A stretch of 64,000 nt of DNA from NCBI GenBank assembly GCA_016702705.1, contig JADJDM010000024.1, positions 1-64,000 on the forward strand, in the 5' to 3' direction. Numbering within the stretch: the stretch's first letter is position 1; each line of letters opens with the position of its first letter. This stretch comes from Bacteroidota bacterium (GTDB lineage: Bacteria; Bacteroidota; Bacteroidia; B-17B0; Aurantibacillaceae). Both the position numbers and the translations under genes were made by a program. The notes beneath the pieces were generated by a model, which worked only from the letters and a program-made list of their open reading frames with translations, was not told the DNA's origin and did no database searches. Shown here in pieces: positions 18,585 through 27,223 of this stretch.

Positions 18585-19955
18585 TTACTTTTTTCTCAAT
18601 ATGTCAACCGAACCTTTATTTATTATTTTTTCTGATTCAATAGTTAATACGTAATAATAGGTTCCATCAGGTAAATCTGCTCCGTTAAAAGTTCCTTTCC
18701 AGTCGTTTGCATATCCTTTTTTTGTGTACACTTCTTGTCCATATATATTGTAAACATGAACTTCGTTTTTTGGAAAGGATAAAATGTCTTCTATATACCA
18801 ATTATCGTTTATACCATCGCCATTAGGCGAGAAGTAGGACGAAACTGTACCTGTAAATTCTGTTTGAGTAACAGTTACTAAAACAGTGTCTGCATTTAAA
18901 CATCCGTTTGAATCAGTTATAGTAAACACATAATTGGTTGTTGTTTGCGGACTAGCAATTGGATTAAAAATAGCAGGATTATTTAATGAAGCAACCGGAA
19001 TCCAAAAAGGCGTCCCTGTTCCAGATCCATTTAGTTGAATTGTTTGCCCTGCTGCAATGGTTGCATCCGTTCCTGCGTCTACTGGAGCAGGAGGCGGCAG
19101 AACGTTGATTGTAATTCCCGTTGCTGTATCTGCAGGACAAGCACCACTTTGAACAATTACAGAAAATAATAATGTTTGCGTAATACCAATTGGAAGCAAG
19201 ATGGAATTTGTATTTGCAATGTTAATCCAAGTTGCACCATTGTCAGGCGATGCAACCCAATTTAATATATTTCCTGTTTGACCTGTTAATTGTAAAGTAT
19301 CATTATTAAAACCATAGCACACTGTGTCATTTCCCAATAAACTTAATGTACCAGCAATAGATGGAGTTTGAAGTGTTATAAGCGACACAGTTGAGGTATC
19401 TACTAAACATGCTGGGCTATTTTGGACAATGGCAGCAAAAGTGGTGTTTTGAGTAAGTCCAATAAAATTGTGTGTATTACTTGCATTTGTAATGGTTGTC
19501 CAGTTAATACCTCCATCCGTTGAGCTTAGCCAATTTAATACATTGCCTGTGTTACCGCTAAGTGTTATTGTTCCAGTTGCTGAGGTAGAACAGAAAGTAC
19601 TTGCCCCGCTTGTTGTTCCCCCAACTGTTTGACTAAAAACATAAATGCAAGAAATAGTTGAAGTGTCAGGTGGATTAACACCATCTTGTACAATTGCTCG
19701 GTAGCAGGTGCTTTGAGGTAAATTAAAATAACTTTGGTTTGTGGCTGTGTTGCCTGTAGTTGTCCAAGTTGTGCCGCCGTTTATTGATTCTTCCCAACTT
19801 AAAACTGTTCCGATTTGCCCCGATAAACCTATAAAACCTGCGTTTGATGTTGAACAATATGAAGTTGAACCTGTAGTTGTGCCACCAACCGACTGTCCCC
19901 TCAAGCCAAAACTTAAAAGGCAGATGCTAATTAGTGTTATGCAGATTCGGTTCAT
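18585..19955 (-). CDS. Secreted Ig-like protein with T9SS type B sorting domain
   Basis: A signal peptide (cleavage near FGLRG) is followed by three similar segments with a WxxSxDGGxxWT pattern (about 30-280), predicted Ig-like or SprB-like beta-sandwich repeats. A further Ig-like domain (about 290-365) follows, then a type B gliding-motility C-terminal domain starting YFSPNGDGINDNWYI and ending PDGTYYYVLTI...GSVDILRKK. The product should be exported by the T9SS and displayed on the cell surface. It heads a two-gene unit with the PorP/SPOR fusion. Function beyond probable adhesion is unknown. Confidence 0.85.
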   Translation of the reverse strand: MNRICITLISICLLSFGLRGQSVGGTTTGSTSYCSTSNAGFIGLSGQIGTVLSWEESINGGTTWTTTGNTATNQSYFNLPQSTCYRAIVQDGVNPPDTSTISCIYVFSQTVGGTTSGASTFCSTSATGTITLSGNTGNVLNWLSSTDGGINWTTITNASNTHNFIGLTQNTTFAAIVQNSPACLVDTSTVSLITLQTPSIAGTLSLLGNDTVCYGFNNDTLQLTGQTGNILNWVASPDNGATWINIANTNSILLPIGITQTLLFSVIVQSGACPADTATGITINVLPPPAPVDAGTDATIAAGQTIQLNGSGTGTPFWIPVASLNNPAIFNPIASPQTTTNYVFTITDSNGCLNADTVLVTVTQTEFTGTVSSYFSPNGDGINDNWYIEDILSFPKNEVHVYNIYGQEVYTKKGYANDWKGTFNGADLPDGTYYYVLTIESEKIINKGSVDILRKK

Positions 19956-19990
19956 TTTTAGTTTAAAAGCTAAAGCGTTTAATAATTCTG

Positions 19991-19998
19991 CAAAGGTA
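19991..19998 (-). promoter_or_regulatory. Candidate -7 box for the type B substrate gene
   Basis: The minus strand reads TACCTTTG, a match to TAnnTTTG, 36 bases before the start at 19955. No clear -33 TTTG is present. It is divergent from the S24 repressor promoter. Confidence 0.4.
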
Positions 19999-20124
19999 GT
20001 TAATCCTTATGTTTTCATTTTAAATTTATTCACGTTATATCAACATTATTCGGGAATTTATTTATCGTTTCTATTATCTGTGTACGAGATGTTTGGTTTT
20101 CGGTTTCATTTATTTATGAATACA

Positions 20125-20156
20125 TTTGGCACTAACTACAATATATAGTATATTTG
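20125..20156 (+). promoter_or_regulatory. Promoter of the S24 repressor gene
   Basis: TTTG at 20125-20128, a 20-base spacer, and TATATTTG at 20149-20156 match the Bacteroidota sigma-A consensus TTTG-N19-TAnnTTTG. The expected start of transcription is about 20163, leaving a very short leader before the ATG at 20173. One operator-like palindrome fills the 3' end of the spacer and another covers the start site. Confidence 0.65.
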
Positions 20157-20170
20157 TCTATAAATTATAG
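20136..20170 (+). promoter_or_regulatory. Two operator-like palindromes at the S24 repressor promoter
   Basis: CTACAATATATAG (20136-20148) and CTATAAATTATAG (20158-20170) have centres 22 bases apart, two helical turns, one in the spacer and one at the predicted transcription start. The second is a perfect 6-1-6 inverted repeat. A near-identical copy lies before dinB (5801-5813). Inferred autorepression by the S24 protein. Confidence 0.6.
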
Positions 20171-20172
20171 TT

Positions 20173-20937
20173 ATGAAGAAAATAGCATCCAATTTAAAGG
20201 TTTTAAGAGAGTCGAAAGGATTGTCGCAAGAGAGTTTAGCTTCGGCATTGGTAATTACTCGCCCACGTTTAGGCGCATACGAAGAGGGTAGAAATGAACC
20301 GCCAATTGAGATTTTGGTTCGCCTGTCGGATTATTTTCATATTTCTATAGATGCTTTGTTAAGAGCTGATTTGCGCAAAACTGATTTGGATGCTTTAATG
20401 AAAGTGGGTAAAAACAGGGTGTTATTCCCCGTTTTAATTGATAAGGAAAATAACGATTTAATTGAAGTGGTTACAGCTCGCGCTTCTGCTGGTTATTTGA
20501 ATGGTTATGCTGATCCCGAATACATTGAGAAATTACCAATGATGAATTTGCCTTTTAAAGTAACGGGTAAACATCGTACTTTTCCAATCCAAGGCGATTC
20601 GATGCCGCCTTTAAAAACAGGTTCTTTTGTAGTGGGCAAATACATGGAAAGCTTGGATGAAATTAAAAATGGCAACACCTATATTTTAATCACAAAAGAT
20701 GAAGGCATTGTTTACAAACGAGTTTACAGAGGCAACAATTTAAGTACAATAGATTTACATTCGGATAACAAAAACTACCAACCATATAAAGTAAAAGCAA
20801 AAGATGTGTTAGAAATTTGGGAATTTGTATGCTGCTTGCACACTTCCGATAAAAAAGATGAGGAAATTAGTTTAGATAGTGTAATGCATATGCTGAAGAG
20901 TATGAAAGTGGAGATTGAAGGGATAAGGAAAAGTTAA
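20173..20937 (+). CDS. LexA-like XRE/S24 repressor
   Basis: A helix-turn-helix of the XRE type (about residues 6-62, SQESLASALVITRPRLGAYEEG) is fused to a peptidase S24 domain (about 95-220). The LexA-type catalytic dyad is visible as S143 in GDSMPP and K182 in VYKRVYR, and an Ala-Gly bond suited to self-cleavage lies at A106-G107. It is therefore likely to be a DNA-damage-sensitive repressor, inactivated when RecA filaments stimulate cleavage. Palindromes in its own promoter and before dinB-dnaE suggest it controls itself and the mutagenesis polymerases. The next gene, 82 bases downstream, is a repair-type nuclease. It could also regulate other genes outside the window. Confidence 0.9.
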   Translation: MKKIASNLKVLRESKGLSQESLASALVITRPRLGAYEEGRNEPPIEILVRLSDYFHISIDALLRADLRKTDLDALMKVGKNRVLFPVLIDKENNDLIEVVTARASAGYLNGYADPEYIEKLPMMNLPFKVTGKHRTFPIQGDSMPPLKTGSFVVGKYMESLDEIKNGNTYILITKDEGIVYKRVYRGNNLSTIDLHSDNKNYQPYKVKAKDVLEIWEFVCCLHTSDKKDEEISLDSVMHMLKSMKVEIEGIRKS

Positions 20938-20944
20938 AAGGGAG

Positions 20945-21006
20945 AAGTTAAAATTTAAAAGCCCCTTGTTTATTAAATCCATTATATTTCTTTTAAATTT
21001 TAACTT
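20945..21006 (+). repeat. 17-bp inverted repeat between the S24 and exonuclease genes
   Basis: AAGTTAAAATTTAAAAG (20945-20961) is perfectly complementary to 20990-21006, with a 28-base loop. No run of T follows, so it is a weak terminator candidate. It may be a member of the AT-rich hairpins seen elsewhere in the window. Confidence 0.5.
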
Positions 21007-21018
21007 TTGAATTAGAAT

Positions 21019-22386
21019 TTGTTCGCAATAATAGACATAGAAACCTGCGGTGGTTCTTTTAACTTTAAGAAGGGAAGAATCATTGAAATCTGCATTGTTA
21101 GACATGATGGTTTGAGTGTTATTGATGTTTATACTACGCTTATAAATCCCGAGTGTTATATTTCTCCTTACTTCACCAATATTTCTCATATTGATAATGA
21201 TATTGTGCGCGATGCACCAAAGTTTCATGAAGTAGCGAAAAAAATAATTGAACTTACCGAAGGCTGTGTTTTTGTTGCGCATAATGTTGGCTTTGATTAT
21301 GGTTTTGTGAAAGATGAATTTGCATCATTAGGATATCGATACAAAAAAGAAACACTTTGCACTGTTCGTTTAAGCAGAAAATTAATGCCAGGAAGAATTT
21401 CTTATAGCCTTGGTCATTTGTGTGCTTCGCTCGGAATTGAAATTAACGGAAGGCATAGGGCAGAGGGAGATGCGGTTGCAACCGCTAAACTTTTTGATTT
21501 GTTGATGGAGTTAAAGGCAAATCACCCCCAATATAAAAATCAAGGCGTGTTAGATATTATGACCCGCCGAGTTGACAATATTAAAAAATACATTCTCGAT
21601 AAATTGCCCGAAAGCTGCGGAGTATATTATTTCTTGAACAAGGACAAAGAAATAATTTACATTGGCAAAAGCATAAACATGTACAATCGTGCACTGAGTC
21701 ATTTTAATACCGATGAAAAAAAGGGAAAGAAAATGCTGAACGATTTAATGAATGTGGATTTTGTGGAAACGGGAAGTGAGCTCATAGCATTGCTTTTAGA
21801 GGCTGACGAAATAAAAAAGCACAAACCCATTTATAATCGAATGCGCAAAGCAGACGTGTTTACACATAGCATAGATTGGTGCACAAATAAAGAAGGAATC
21901 ATCAGTTTTAAAATTGTCCCGTATGATGAATCGGAAAATGCCTTGCTTTCTTTTACTACTTATTCAACAGCTCGCGAGCGATTAGAAAGTTGGATAGATA
22001 CGCAAACTTTATGTTTACAATATTGTGCTTTAACAAGTGAAGGAAGTATTTGTTTTAATCATCAAATAAAAAAATGCAATGGTATTTGTTGTGGCGAAGA
22101 AGAAATTGAAGAGTATAACGAACGCGCACGAACTATTTTAAGCGAGTATTTATTTGAAGATGCAAACTTTGTTATCCTCGACAAAGGACGCACACACGAA
22201 GAGCGTTCGGTAATTTTGATTGAAGATAGAAAGTATGCTGGCTTTGGTTACCTCGACCAATACTCACAAGCGAATAGCGCAGAAGAAATAAAAGATTTAG
22301 TAAAACTAAAACACCATTATCCAGATACCAATGATTTGATAAGAGGGTGGTGTAAGAAGAATAAGTATAAGAAGATTGTGTTATAA
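21019..22386 (+). CDS. DnaQ-like exonuclease fused to a UvrC-like GIY-YIG nuclease
   Basis: Residues 1-165 form a 3'-5' exonuclease of the DEDD type (DIETCGG Exo I, HNVGFDYGF Exo II, HRAEGDAVATAKL Exo III). Residues about 190-275 form a GIY-YIG domain (GVYYFLNKDKEIIYIGKS). A Cys-rich UvrC/Cho-like segment follows (CLQYCALTSEGSICF...CNGIC, about 325-355). This architecture is known from Bacteroidota and actinobacteria and is thought to act in DNA repair, cutting like UvrC or Cho. It starts with TTG at 21019, which puts the first residues at the family's usual opening. It follows the LexA-like repressor and ends in a strong terminator. Confidence 0.88.
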   Translation: MFAIIDIETCGGSFNFKKGRIIEICIVRHDGLSVIDVYTTLINPECYISPYFTNISHIDNDIVRDAPKFHEVAKKIIELTEGCVFVAHNVGFDYGFVKDEFASLGYRYKKETLCTVRLSRKLMPGRISYSLGHLCASLGIEINGRHRAEGDAVATAKLFDLLMELKANHPQYKNQGVLDIMTRRVDNIKKYILDKLPESCGVYYFLNKDKEIIYIGKSINMYNRALSHFNTDEKKGKKMLNDLMNVDFVETGSELIALLLEADEIKKHKPIYNRMRKADVFTHSIDWCTNKEGIISFKIVPYDESENALLSFTTYSTARERLESWIDTQTLCLQYCALTSEGSICFNHQIKKCNGICCGEEEIEEYNERARTILSEYLFEDANFVILDKGRTHEERSVILIEDRKYAGFGYLDQYSQANSAEEIKDLVKLKHHYPDTNDLIRGWCKKNKYKKIVL

Positions 22387-22423
22387 AAAAAGAGAGGAGT
22401 TAAAAAACAGCCTCTCTTTTTTT
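22385..22423 (+). terminator. Rho-independent terminator after the exonuclease gene
   Basis: AAAGAGAGG and CCTCTCTTT form a stem with a 13-base loop followed by a T run. The stem begins at the stop codon of the nuclease gene. Confidence 0.85.
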
Positions 22424-22657
22424 ATGATTTAATTATATTTATTACTTAGTAAACTGCAACTTAAAAACTTATGCATAAATCCCATGGGACTACCTCTTTT
22501 TTGAAGCACAATTAGTTCATTTTGGTTGATATGGTTTTCTAAGGAAATAATAGTTAAAATACTTGTTAACCACTTATAAAGTCAAACGCGCCACTTATTG
22601 TTTTCTTGGAAACAATGTTTATATTTATTATTACATTAGTATTATAAATATAGACCA

Positions 22658-23638
22658 ATGAAAATTAACTTACTTCTTTTTTCGATTATTTTTTTTCTCG
22701 CTTTCAGTGCCTGCAAAAAAAAAGAAAGCCCTGTGCCAAGTGCACAACATTCTAATTCAGTTTCTGAGCAACAACAGCCCGACACTTCAGTTTTTCTGAC
22801 CTATTTTTCAGGTACTCGGGCTTATAATGAACCTATCGTGGACCAGAATGAATCAGTTTGGATTCAATCAGACGGTGGTTTGGGTGGAGTAAGTAAAGAT
22901 GGAATTACAAATAGATTTCCGGTTCCTCCTGACTTTGCATACTGTAATGCATTTGATATGGTTGTAGATTCTCACAATAATAAATGGCTTTGTGGAAGGA
23001 ACGGTGATTTGTATAAGTTTGATGGTGTCTCATTCACAAAGATCAATAAAAACTTTGGGGCTGCAATTCAACAAAAGCTGTGTATCGATTCGCAGGACAA
23101 CTTGTGGATAGGCAATGAATATGGGCTTTATAAATATGACGGTAGCACTGTTCAACATTGGCCTTGGAATATTAATGTCTATTCGGTGTCTGCTATGACT
23201 TTTGATAATTTAGGGAATTTATGGGTTGGATGTTATGAAGGTTTGTTAAAGTTTGATGGAAATAATTTTACGCTATACAAACACGGAAATAATGCTGTTG
23301 GTTCAGAATCGGTAGGATGTATTGCATTCGATACCAAGGGCAAGCTTTGGGTTGGTTACGCAGCTTATCTCTCTTCATTTGAAAACGGAGTATGGACTCA
23401 TCATCGATGCTTTATGGATGGCAATCAGCCACGAGGATTGAGTGCAATTAATTTTGACGCAAATGACATTATGTGGATTGGTACTCAAAAAGGGCTGACA
23501 TGGTTCGATGGAACGGTTTATACTGATGAGCCGACTTTGAAAGGCTATTCAATTCGCGGAGGATCAGTGGACAGTCAAGGAAATTTTTGGTATTCTACTG
23601 ACGATGGCCACGGACTTATAAAAGTTAAAGCGAAGTAG
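22658..23638 (+). CDS. Lipoprotein with a ligand-binding-sensor type beta-propeller
   Basis: A lipoprotein signal peptide ends in the lipobox LAFSAC (C19). The rest is a propeller of repeats with the pattern DxxGNLWVGxxxGLxKFDGxxFT, as in Reg_prop repeats of Bacteroidota hybrid two-component sensors. Here there is no membrane segment, kinase or regulator domain, so the protein is a stand-alone surface or periplasmic propeller anchored by lipid. It may bind a glycan or other ligand, but nothing in the neighbourhood identifies it. It stands alone, with gaps of 230-270 bases on both sides that hold nothing recognisable. Confidence 0.8.
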   Translation: MKINLLLFSIIFFLAFSACKKKESPVPSAQHSNSVSEQQQPDTSVFLTYFSGTRAYNEPIVDQNESVWIQSDGGLGGVSKDGITNRFPVPPDFAYCNAFDMVVDSHNNKWLCGRNGDLYKFDGVSFTKINKNFGAAIQQKLCIDSQDNLWIGNEYGLYKYDGSTVQHWPWNINVYSVSAMTFDNLGNLWVGCYEGLLKFDGNNFTLYKHGNNAVGSESVGCIAFDTKGKLWVGYAAYLSSFENGVWTHHRCFMDGNQPRGLSAINFDANDIMWIGTQKGLTWFDGTVYTDEPTLKGYSIRGGSVDSQGNFWYSTDDGHGLIKVKAK

Positions 23639-23868
23639 ACTTTACTCCGTTAAAAAATTGTCTCAAGAAAAAAACACTAGTGATGATTAATACAAAAAAC
23701 AAAAATCGAAATTTCATAAGCAGGGATTTATGTCTTGATAACAATAACTTAAGGTATCTAAAAATATTACTTAGTTAATAAATCCACCATATTGTTAAAG
23801 CTTTACCAATTAGCAATAAAACTATAATACTTACATTAGCATTTCTTAAAAATTAACGAAACAGCTAA

Positions 23869-25233
23869 ATGAAGTACAGTAAAAACGTTCTAGAAACCAT
23901 TGGAAATACACCATTGGTAAAAATTAATGTAATCACTAAAGATATACCTGCATTGGTATTAGCAAAGGTGGAAACTACTAACCCAGGCAACTCTATTAAG
24001 GACCGTATGGCACTTAAAATGATTGAGGATGCAGAAAAGGATGGAAGATTAAAACCAGGTGGAACAATCATTGAAGGTACTTCTGGTAACACAGGTATGG
24101 GCTTGGCAATTGCAGCTGTAATTAAAGGTTACAAATGTATTTTTACTACTACTGATAAACAAAGTAAAGAAAAGGTAGATGCACTTCGTGCTTTTGGCGC
24201 TGAGGTTGTTGTTTGCCCAACTGATGTAGAACCTGAAGATCCTCGTTCATATTATTCAGTTTCTTCACGTTTGGTTAATGAAATACCTAATTCTTGGAAA
24301 CCGAATCAATATGATAATCCAAGTAACGCAGTTGCTCACTACGAACAAACTGGTCCAGAAATTTGGGAACAAACAGCTGGTAAAATTACTCACTTAGTTG
24401 TTGGTGTTGGTACAGGTGGAACGATTAGCGGAACAGGTAAATATTTAAAAGAAAAAAATCCTAATATTAAAATTTTAGGAATTGATACTTATGGTTCTAT
24501 TTTCAAAAAGCTAAAAGAAACTGGAATCATTGATAAAAATGAAATTTATCCATACATAACTGAAGGAATTGGCGAAGACTTTTTACCGCAAAATGTGGAT
24601 ATCGATTTAATCGATCATTTCGAAAAAGTTACCGATAAGGATGCTGCAGTTATGACGCGTCGTATCCCTCGCGAAGAAGGTATATTCGTTGGTAACTCTG
24701 CAGGTTCAGCAATGGCAGGAATCATGCAAATGAAACACATGTTTAAAGAAGGCGACGTTGTTGTTGTTATTTTTCATGATCATGGAACACGTTACTTAGG
24801 TAAAATGTTTAACGATGATTGGATGCGCGATAGAGGTTTCTTAGAAGTTAAAAAACCAAAAGCAATCGACTTAATTAAAAATCATAAAGACAAAAAATTA
24901 ATTACTGTTTCTCCTGAAACACCAATAAGTGATGCAGTTGCATTGATGACGAAATTTAATATCTCTCAAATCCCCGTAATGAAAGGACATGAGATTGTTG
25001 GGTCTTTAAGCGATAATTATGTTTTCTCTCAATTAATTTTAAACGATGCTTTAAAGCAAGGTAATGTTTCAACATTAATGCAAAAGCCTTTCCCGGTAGT
25101 TGATGGTAATGCAAGTTTAGAAGATGTATCAAAACAAATTACACGTGAAAATAGCGCGGTTTTAGTAAAAGATTTGGGTGGAAGCGTTCATATTATTACT
25201 AAACATGATATAATTGAGGCAATCAGTAATTAA
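23869..25233 (+). CDS. Cystathionine beta-synthase
   Basis: A PLP-dependent enzyme joining serine (or O-acetylserine) and homocysteine or sulfide in the transsulfuration and cysteine pathway. The catalytic fold-type II domain covers about residues 1-320: PLP lysine K44 in NPGNSIKDR, the substrate-binding loop TSGNTG at 71-76, and the phosphate loop GTGGTISGTG. Two CBS domains form the C-terminus (about 335-454), which distinguishes it from plain CysK/CysM of about 310 aa. It is monocistronic by appearance, followed by a 16-bp inverted repeat. A cysteine-synthase activity cannot be excluded. Confidence 0.9.
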   Translation: MKYSKNVLETIGNTPLVKINVITKDIPALVLAKVETTNPGNSIKDRMALKMIEDAEKDGRLKPGGTIIEGTSGNTGMGLAIAAVIKGYKCIFTTTDKQSKEKVDALRAFGAEVVVCPTDVEPEDPRSYYSVSSRLVNEIPNSWKPNQYDNPSNAVAHYEQTGPEIWEQTAGKITHLVVGVGTGGTISGTGKYLKEKNPNIKILGIDTYGSIFKKLKETGIIDKNEIYPYITEGIGEDFLPQNVDIDLIDHFEKVTDKDAAVMTRRIPREEGIFVGNSAGSAMAGIMQMKHMFKEGDVVVVIFHDHGTRYLGKMFNDDWMRDRGFLEVKKPKAIDLIKNHKDKKLITVSPETPISDAVALMTKFNISQIPVMKGHEIVGSLSDNYVFSQLILNDALKQGNVSTLMQKPFPVVDGNASLEDVSKQITRENSAVLVKDLGGSVHIITKHDIIEAISN

Positions 25234-25261
25234 AAATTCCCGTTAAGCTAAGTATTTTACC

Positions 25262-25307
25262 ACTTATAGAAGTTTACATTTATTAAGAAACGTAAACTTC
25301 TATAAGT
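25262..25307 (+). terminator. 16-bp perfect inverted repeat after cystathionine beta-synthase
   Basis: ACTTATAGAAGTTTAC (25262-25277) and its exact complement (25292-25307) are separated by 14 bases. It lies between the synthase stop and the S8 protease start. The following T run is weak, so it may be a terminator or a regulatory stem. Confidence 0.45.
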
Positions 25308-25337
25308 TCGTATTATTGTATTAAATATATTTCAATC

Positions 25338-26960
25338 ATGAAGAAAATAAGCATAATTGCCTCCCTGTTCTTAGCATTTACCTCATTATTTGCTCAAACA
25401 AAAGCACCCGAAAATTGGTATAACCTCGATTACAAAACTTCAAAAGTAAATGGTGTTGCGACCGAGCGTACTTATGAGGAATTGTTGAAAGGTAAAAAAT
25501 CTACGACCATTATTGTTGGTGTTATTGATAGTGGTGTTGATTTTAATCACGAAGATTTAAAAGATGTGATGTGGACCAACGAAAAGGAAATTCCAGGAAA
25601 CGGAATTGATGATGATAAAAATGGCTACATAGATGATATACATGGATGGAATTTTTTAGGTGGGAAAGATGGTAAAAACGTAGATAAAGAAACATTGGAA
25701 CTTACTCGTTTGTACCGCGAATTAAAACCTAAATACGATGGGAAAACAGAAAAGGATATTGCATCAAAAGATAAAAAAGAATTCAAATTATATCAGCAAA
25801 TAAAATTAGATTACGAAGCTGAATATAACGAAGCGCAACAAAATAGTGTTCAAATAGCTTTTGTGCAACAATTGATTGAGAACATGAATCTGAAAATTAA
25901 AGACCAATTAAAAATTGATAAAGTAACTGCTGAAGATTTAGCAAGATTTAAACCAGAGGATGCAAAGCAAAAGCAATTTATTCCCGCTATAAAACAGATG
26001 ATGGCGCAAGCGAATGATATGGATGAATTGCTGGAGAAAATGGAAGAAGGGGTTGAACATTATGATGAGCAACTAAAATTTAATTTGAATTTAGAATTTG
26101 ATCCACGTTCGATAGTTGGAGACGATTATAAAAATCAAACAGAGAAATATTATGGTAATGCAGATTGTAACGGACCAAGTAGTTTGCATGGCACGCACGT
26201 TGCAGGTATTATTGCTGCTGCTCGTACAAATAATTTAGGGACAAAAGGTGTTGCAGATAATGTGAAAATTATGGCAATCCGTGCAGTGCCTAATGGTGAT
26301 GAGCGCGATAAGGATATTGCAAACGCTATTTATTATGCAGTTGACAACGGGGCAAGTATTATTAATATGAGCTTTGGGAAAAAGTATTCGTACAACAAAA
26401 AAATTGTTGACGATGCTATTAAGTATGCAGAAAGTAAAGATGTTTTAATTATTCATGCAGCGGGTAATGAAGCGTTGAACATTGACCAGGTACAACATTT
26501 CCCTTGCAAAAAATACGAGTCGGGAAAAGATGCAAAAAACTTTGTTGATGTAGGCGCATTAAGCTGGAGAGATAGTGCTTTTGTGCCAGCGGTATTTTCT
26601 AACTACGGTAAAAAAACAGTTGATGTATTTGCACCTGGTGTAGATATTTATTCAACTAAGAGTGGTGGAGGTTATATTAACGAAAGCGGAACAAGTATGG
26701 CTTGCCCAGTTACAGCAGGTGTTGCAGCAGTATTACGCTCTTACTATCCATACTTAAGTGCAAAGGACATTAAAAAAATCCTACAAAAATCTGTAAGTAA
26801 AGATTATAAAAAATTACAAGTAATGCGTCCAGGTGCTAAGGATGAAAAAGACAAAGTAAAGTTTTCTGAATTAAGTAATACAGGTGGAATGGTTAATTTA
26901 TACAATGCTGTTCAAATGGCAGAGAAGATTAAACCAAGAAAAATTAGAGCGAAATTTTAA
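25338..26960 (+). CDS. Subtilisin-like S8 serine protease, secreted
   Basis: It has a signal peptide (cleavage after SLFA). The catalytic triad is D64 (VIDSGVD), H284 (LHGTHVAG) and S453 (SGTSMACP), with the oxyanion N377 (AAGNE). An insertion of roughly 175 mostly charged, helical residues lies between Asp and His, where typical subtilisins have a few dozen. The end has no T9SS sorting domain, so it is probably periplasmic or outer-membrane associated. Such large inserts occur in Bacteroidota S8 peptidases. It ends with a strong bidirectional hairpin. Confidence 0.9.
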   Translation: MKKISIIASLFLAFTSLFAQTKAPENWYNLDYKTSKVNGVATERTYEELLKGKKSTTIIVGVIDSGVDFNHEDLKDVMWTNEKEIPGNGIDDDKNGYIDDIHGWNFLGGKDGKNVDKETLELTRLYRELKPKYDGKTEKDIASKDKKEFKLYQQIKLDYEAEYNEAQQNSVQIAFVQQLIENMNLKIKDQLKIDKVTAEDLARFKPEDAKQKQFIPAIKQMMAQANDMDELLEKMEEGVEHYDEQLKFNLNLEFDPRSIVGDDYKNQTEKYYGNADCNGPSSLHGTHVAGIIAAARTNNLGTKGVADNVKIMAIRAVPNGDERDKDIANAIYYAVDNGASIINMSFGKKYSYNKKIVDDAIKYAESKDVLIIHAAGNEALNIDQVQHFPCKKYESGKDAKNFVDVGALSWRDSAFVPAVFSNYGKKTVDVFAPGVDIYSTKSGGGYINESGTSMACPVTAGVAAVLRSYYPYLSAKDIKKILQKSVSKDYKKLQVMRPGAKDEKDKVKFSELSNTGGMVNLYNAVQMAEKIKPRKIRAKF

Positions 26961-26968
26961 TAGTATTT

Positions 26969-27020
26969 AACATTCAACAAAAAACGTCCCGAATTCTCGG
27001 GACGTTTTTTGTTGAATGTT
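26969..27020. terminator. Perfect 24-bp-arm hairpin, bidirectional terminator
   Basis: Two 24-base arms pair perfectly around a 4-base loop (ATTC), with the GC core CGTCCCGA/TCGGGACG flanked by A6 and T6. It lies at the junction of the converging S8 protease and rluF genes. Confidence 0.85.
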
Positions 27021-27131
27021 ACTTGACCAACACGAAGAAATAATTCAGGATGGATACCGAGCGGAGTCGATACGTCCATATATACAGATGTTTCGGAATT
27101 TTCAATTCGCTTAGTGTTTTCGTTTTCTATG

Positions 27132-27188
27132 TCTCGACTGCGCTCGACTTGACATTTGGTTTAAGTGGCAATTCGAGCGCAGTCGAGA
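27132..27188. repeat. REP-like inverted repeat
   Basis: TCTCGACTGCGCTCGA (27132-27147) and its exact complement TCGAGCGCAGTCGAGA (27173-27188) flank 25 bases. It is much more GC-rich than its surroundings. A related sequence, CGAGCGGAGTCGATA, lies at about 27058-27072. Such motifs are common as scattered intergenic repeats in Bacteroidota (from memory). Confidence 0.65.
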
Positions 27189-27223
27189 AGTGTTTAACGT
27201 GATTTGGTTTGGAAGAGAAGTTC

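Noticed and set aside
22658..23638. Propeller lipoprotein as part of a two-component system
   Set aside because: No kinase, receiver or DNA-binding domain is in the gene or its neighbours.
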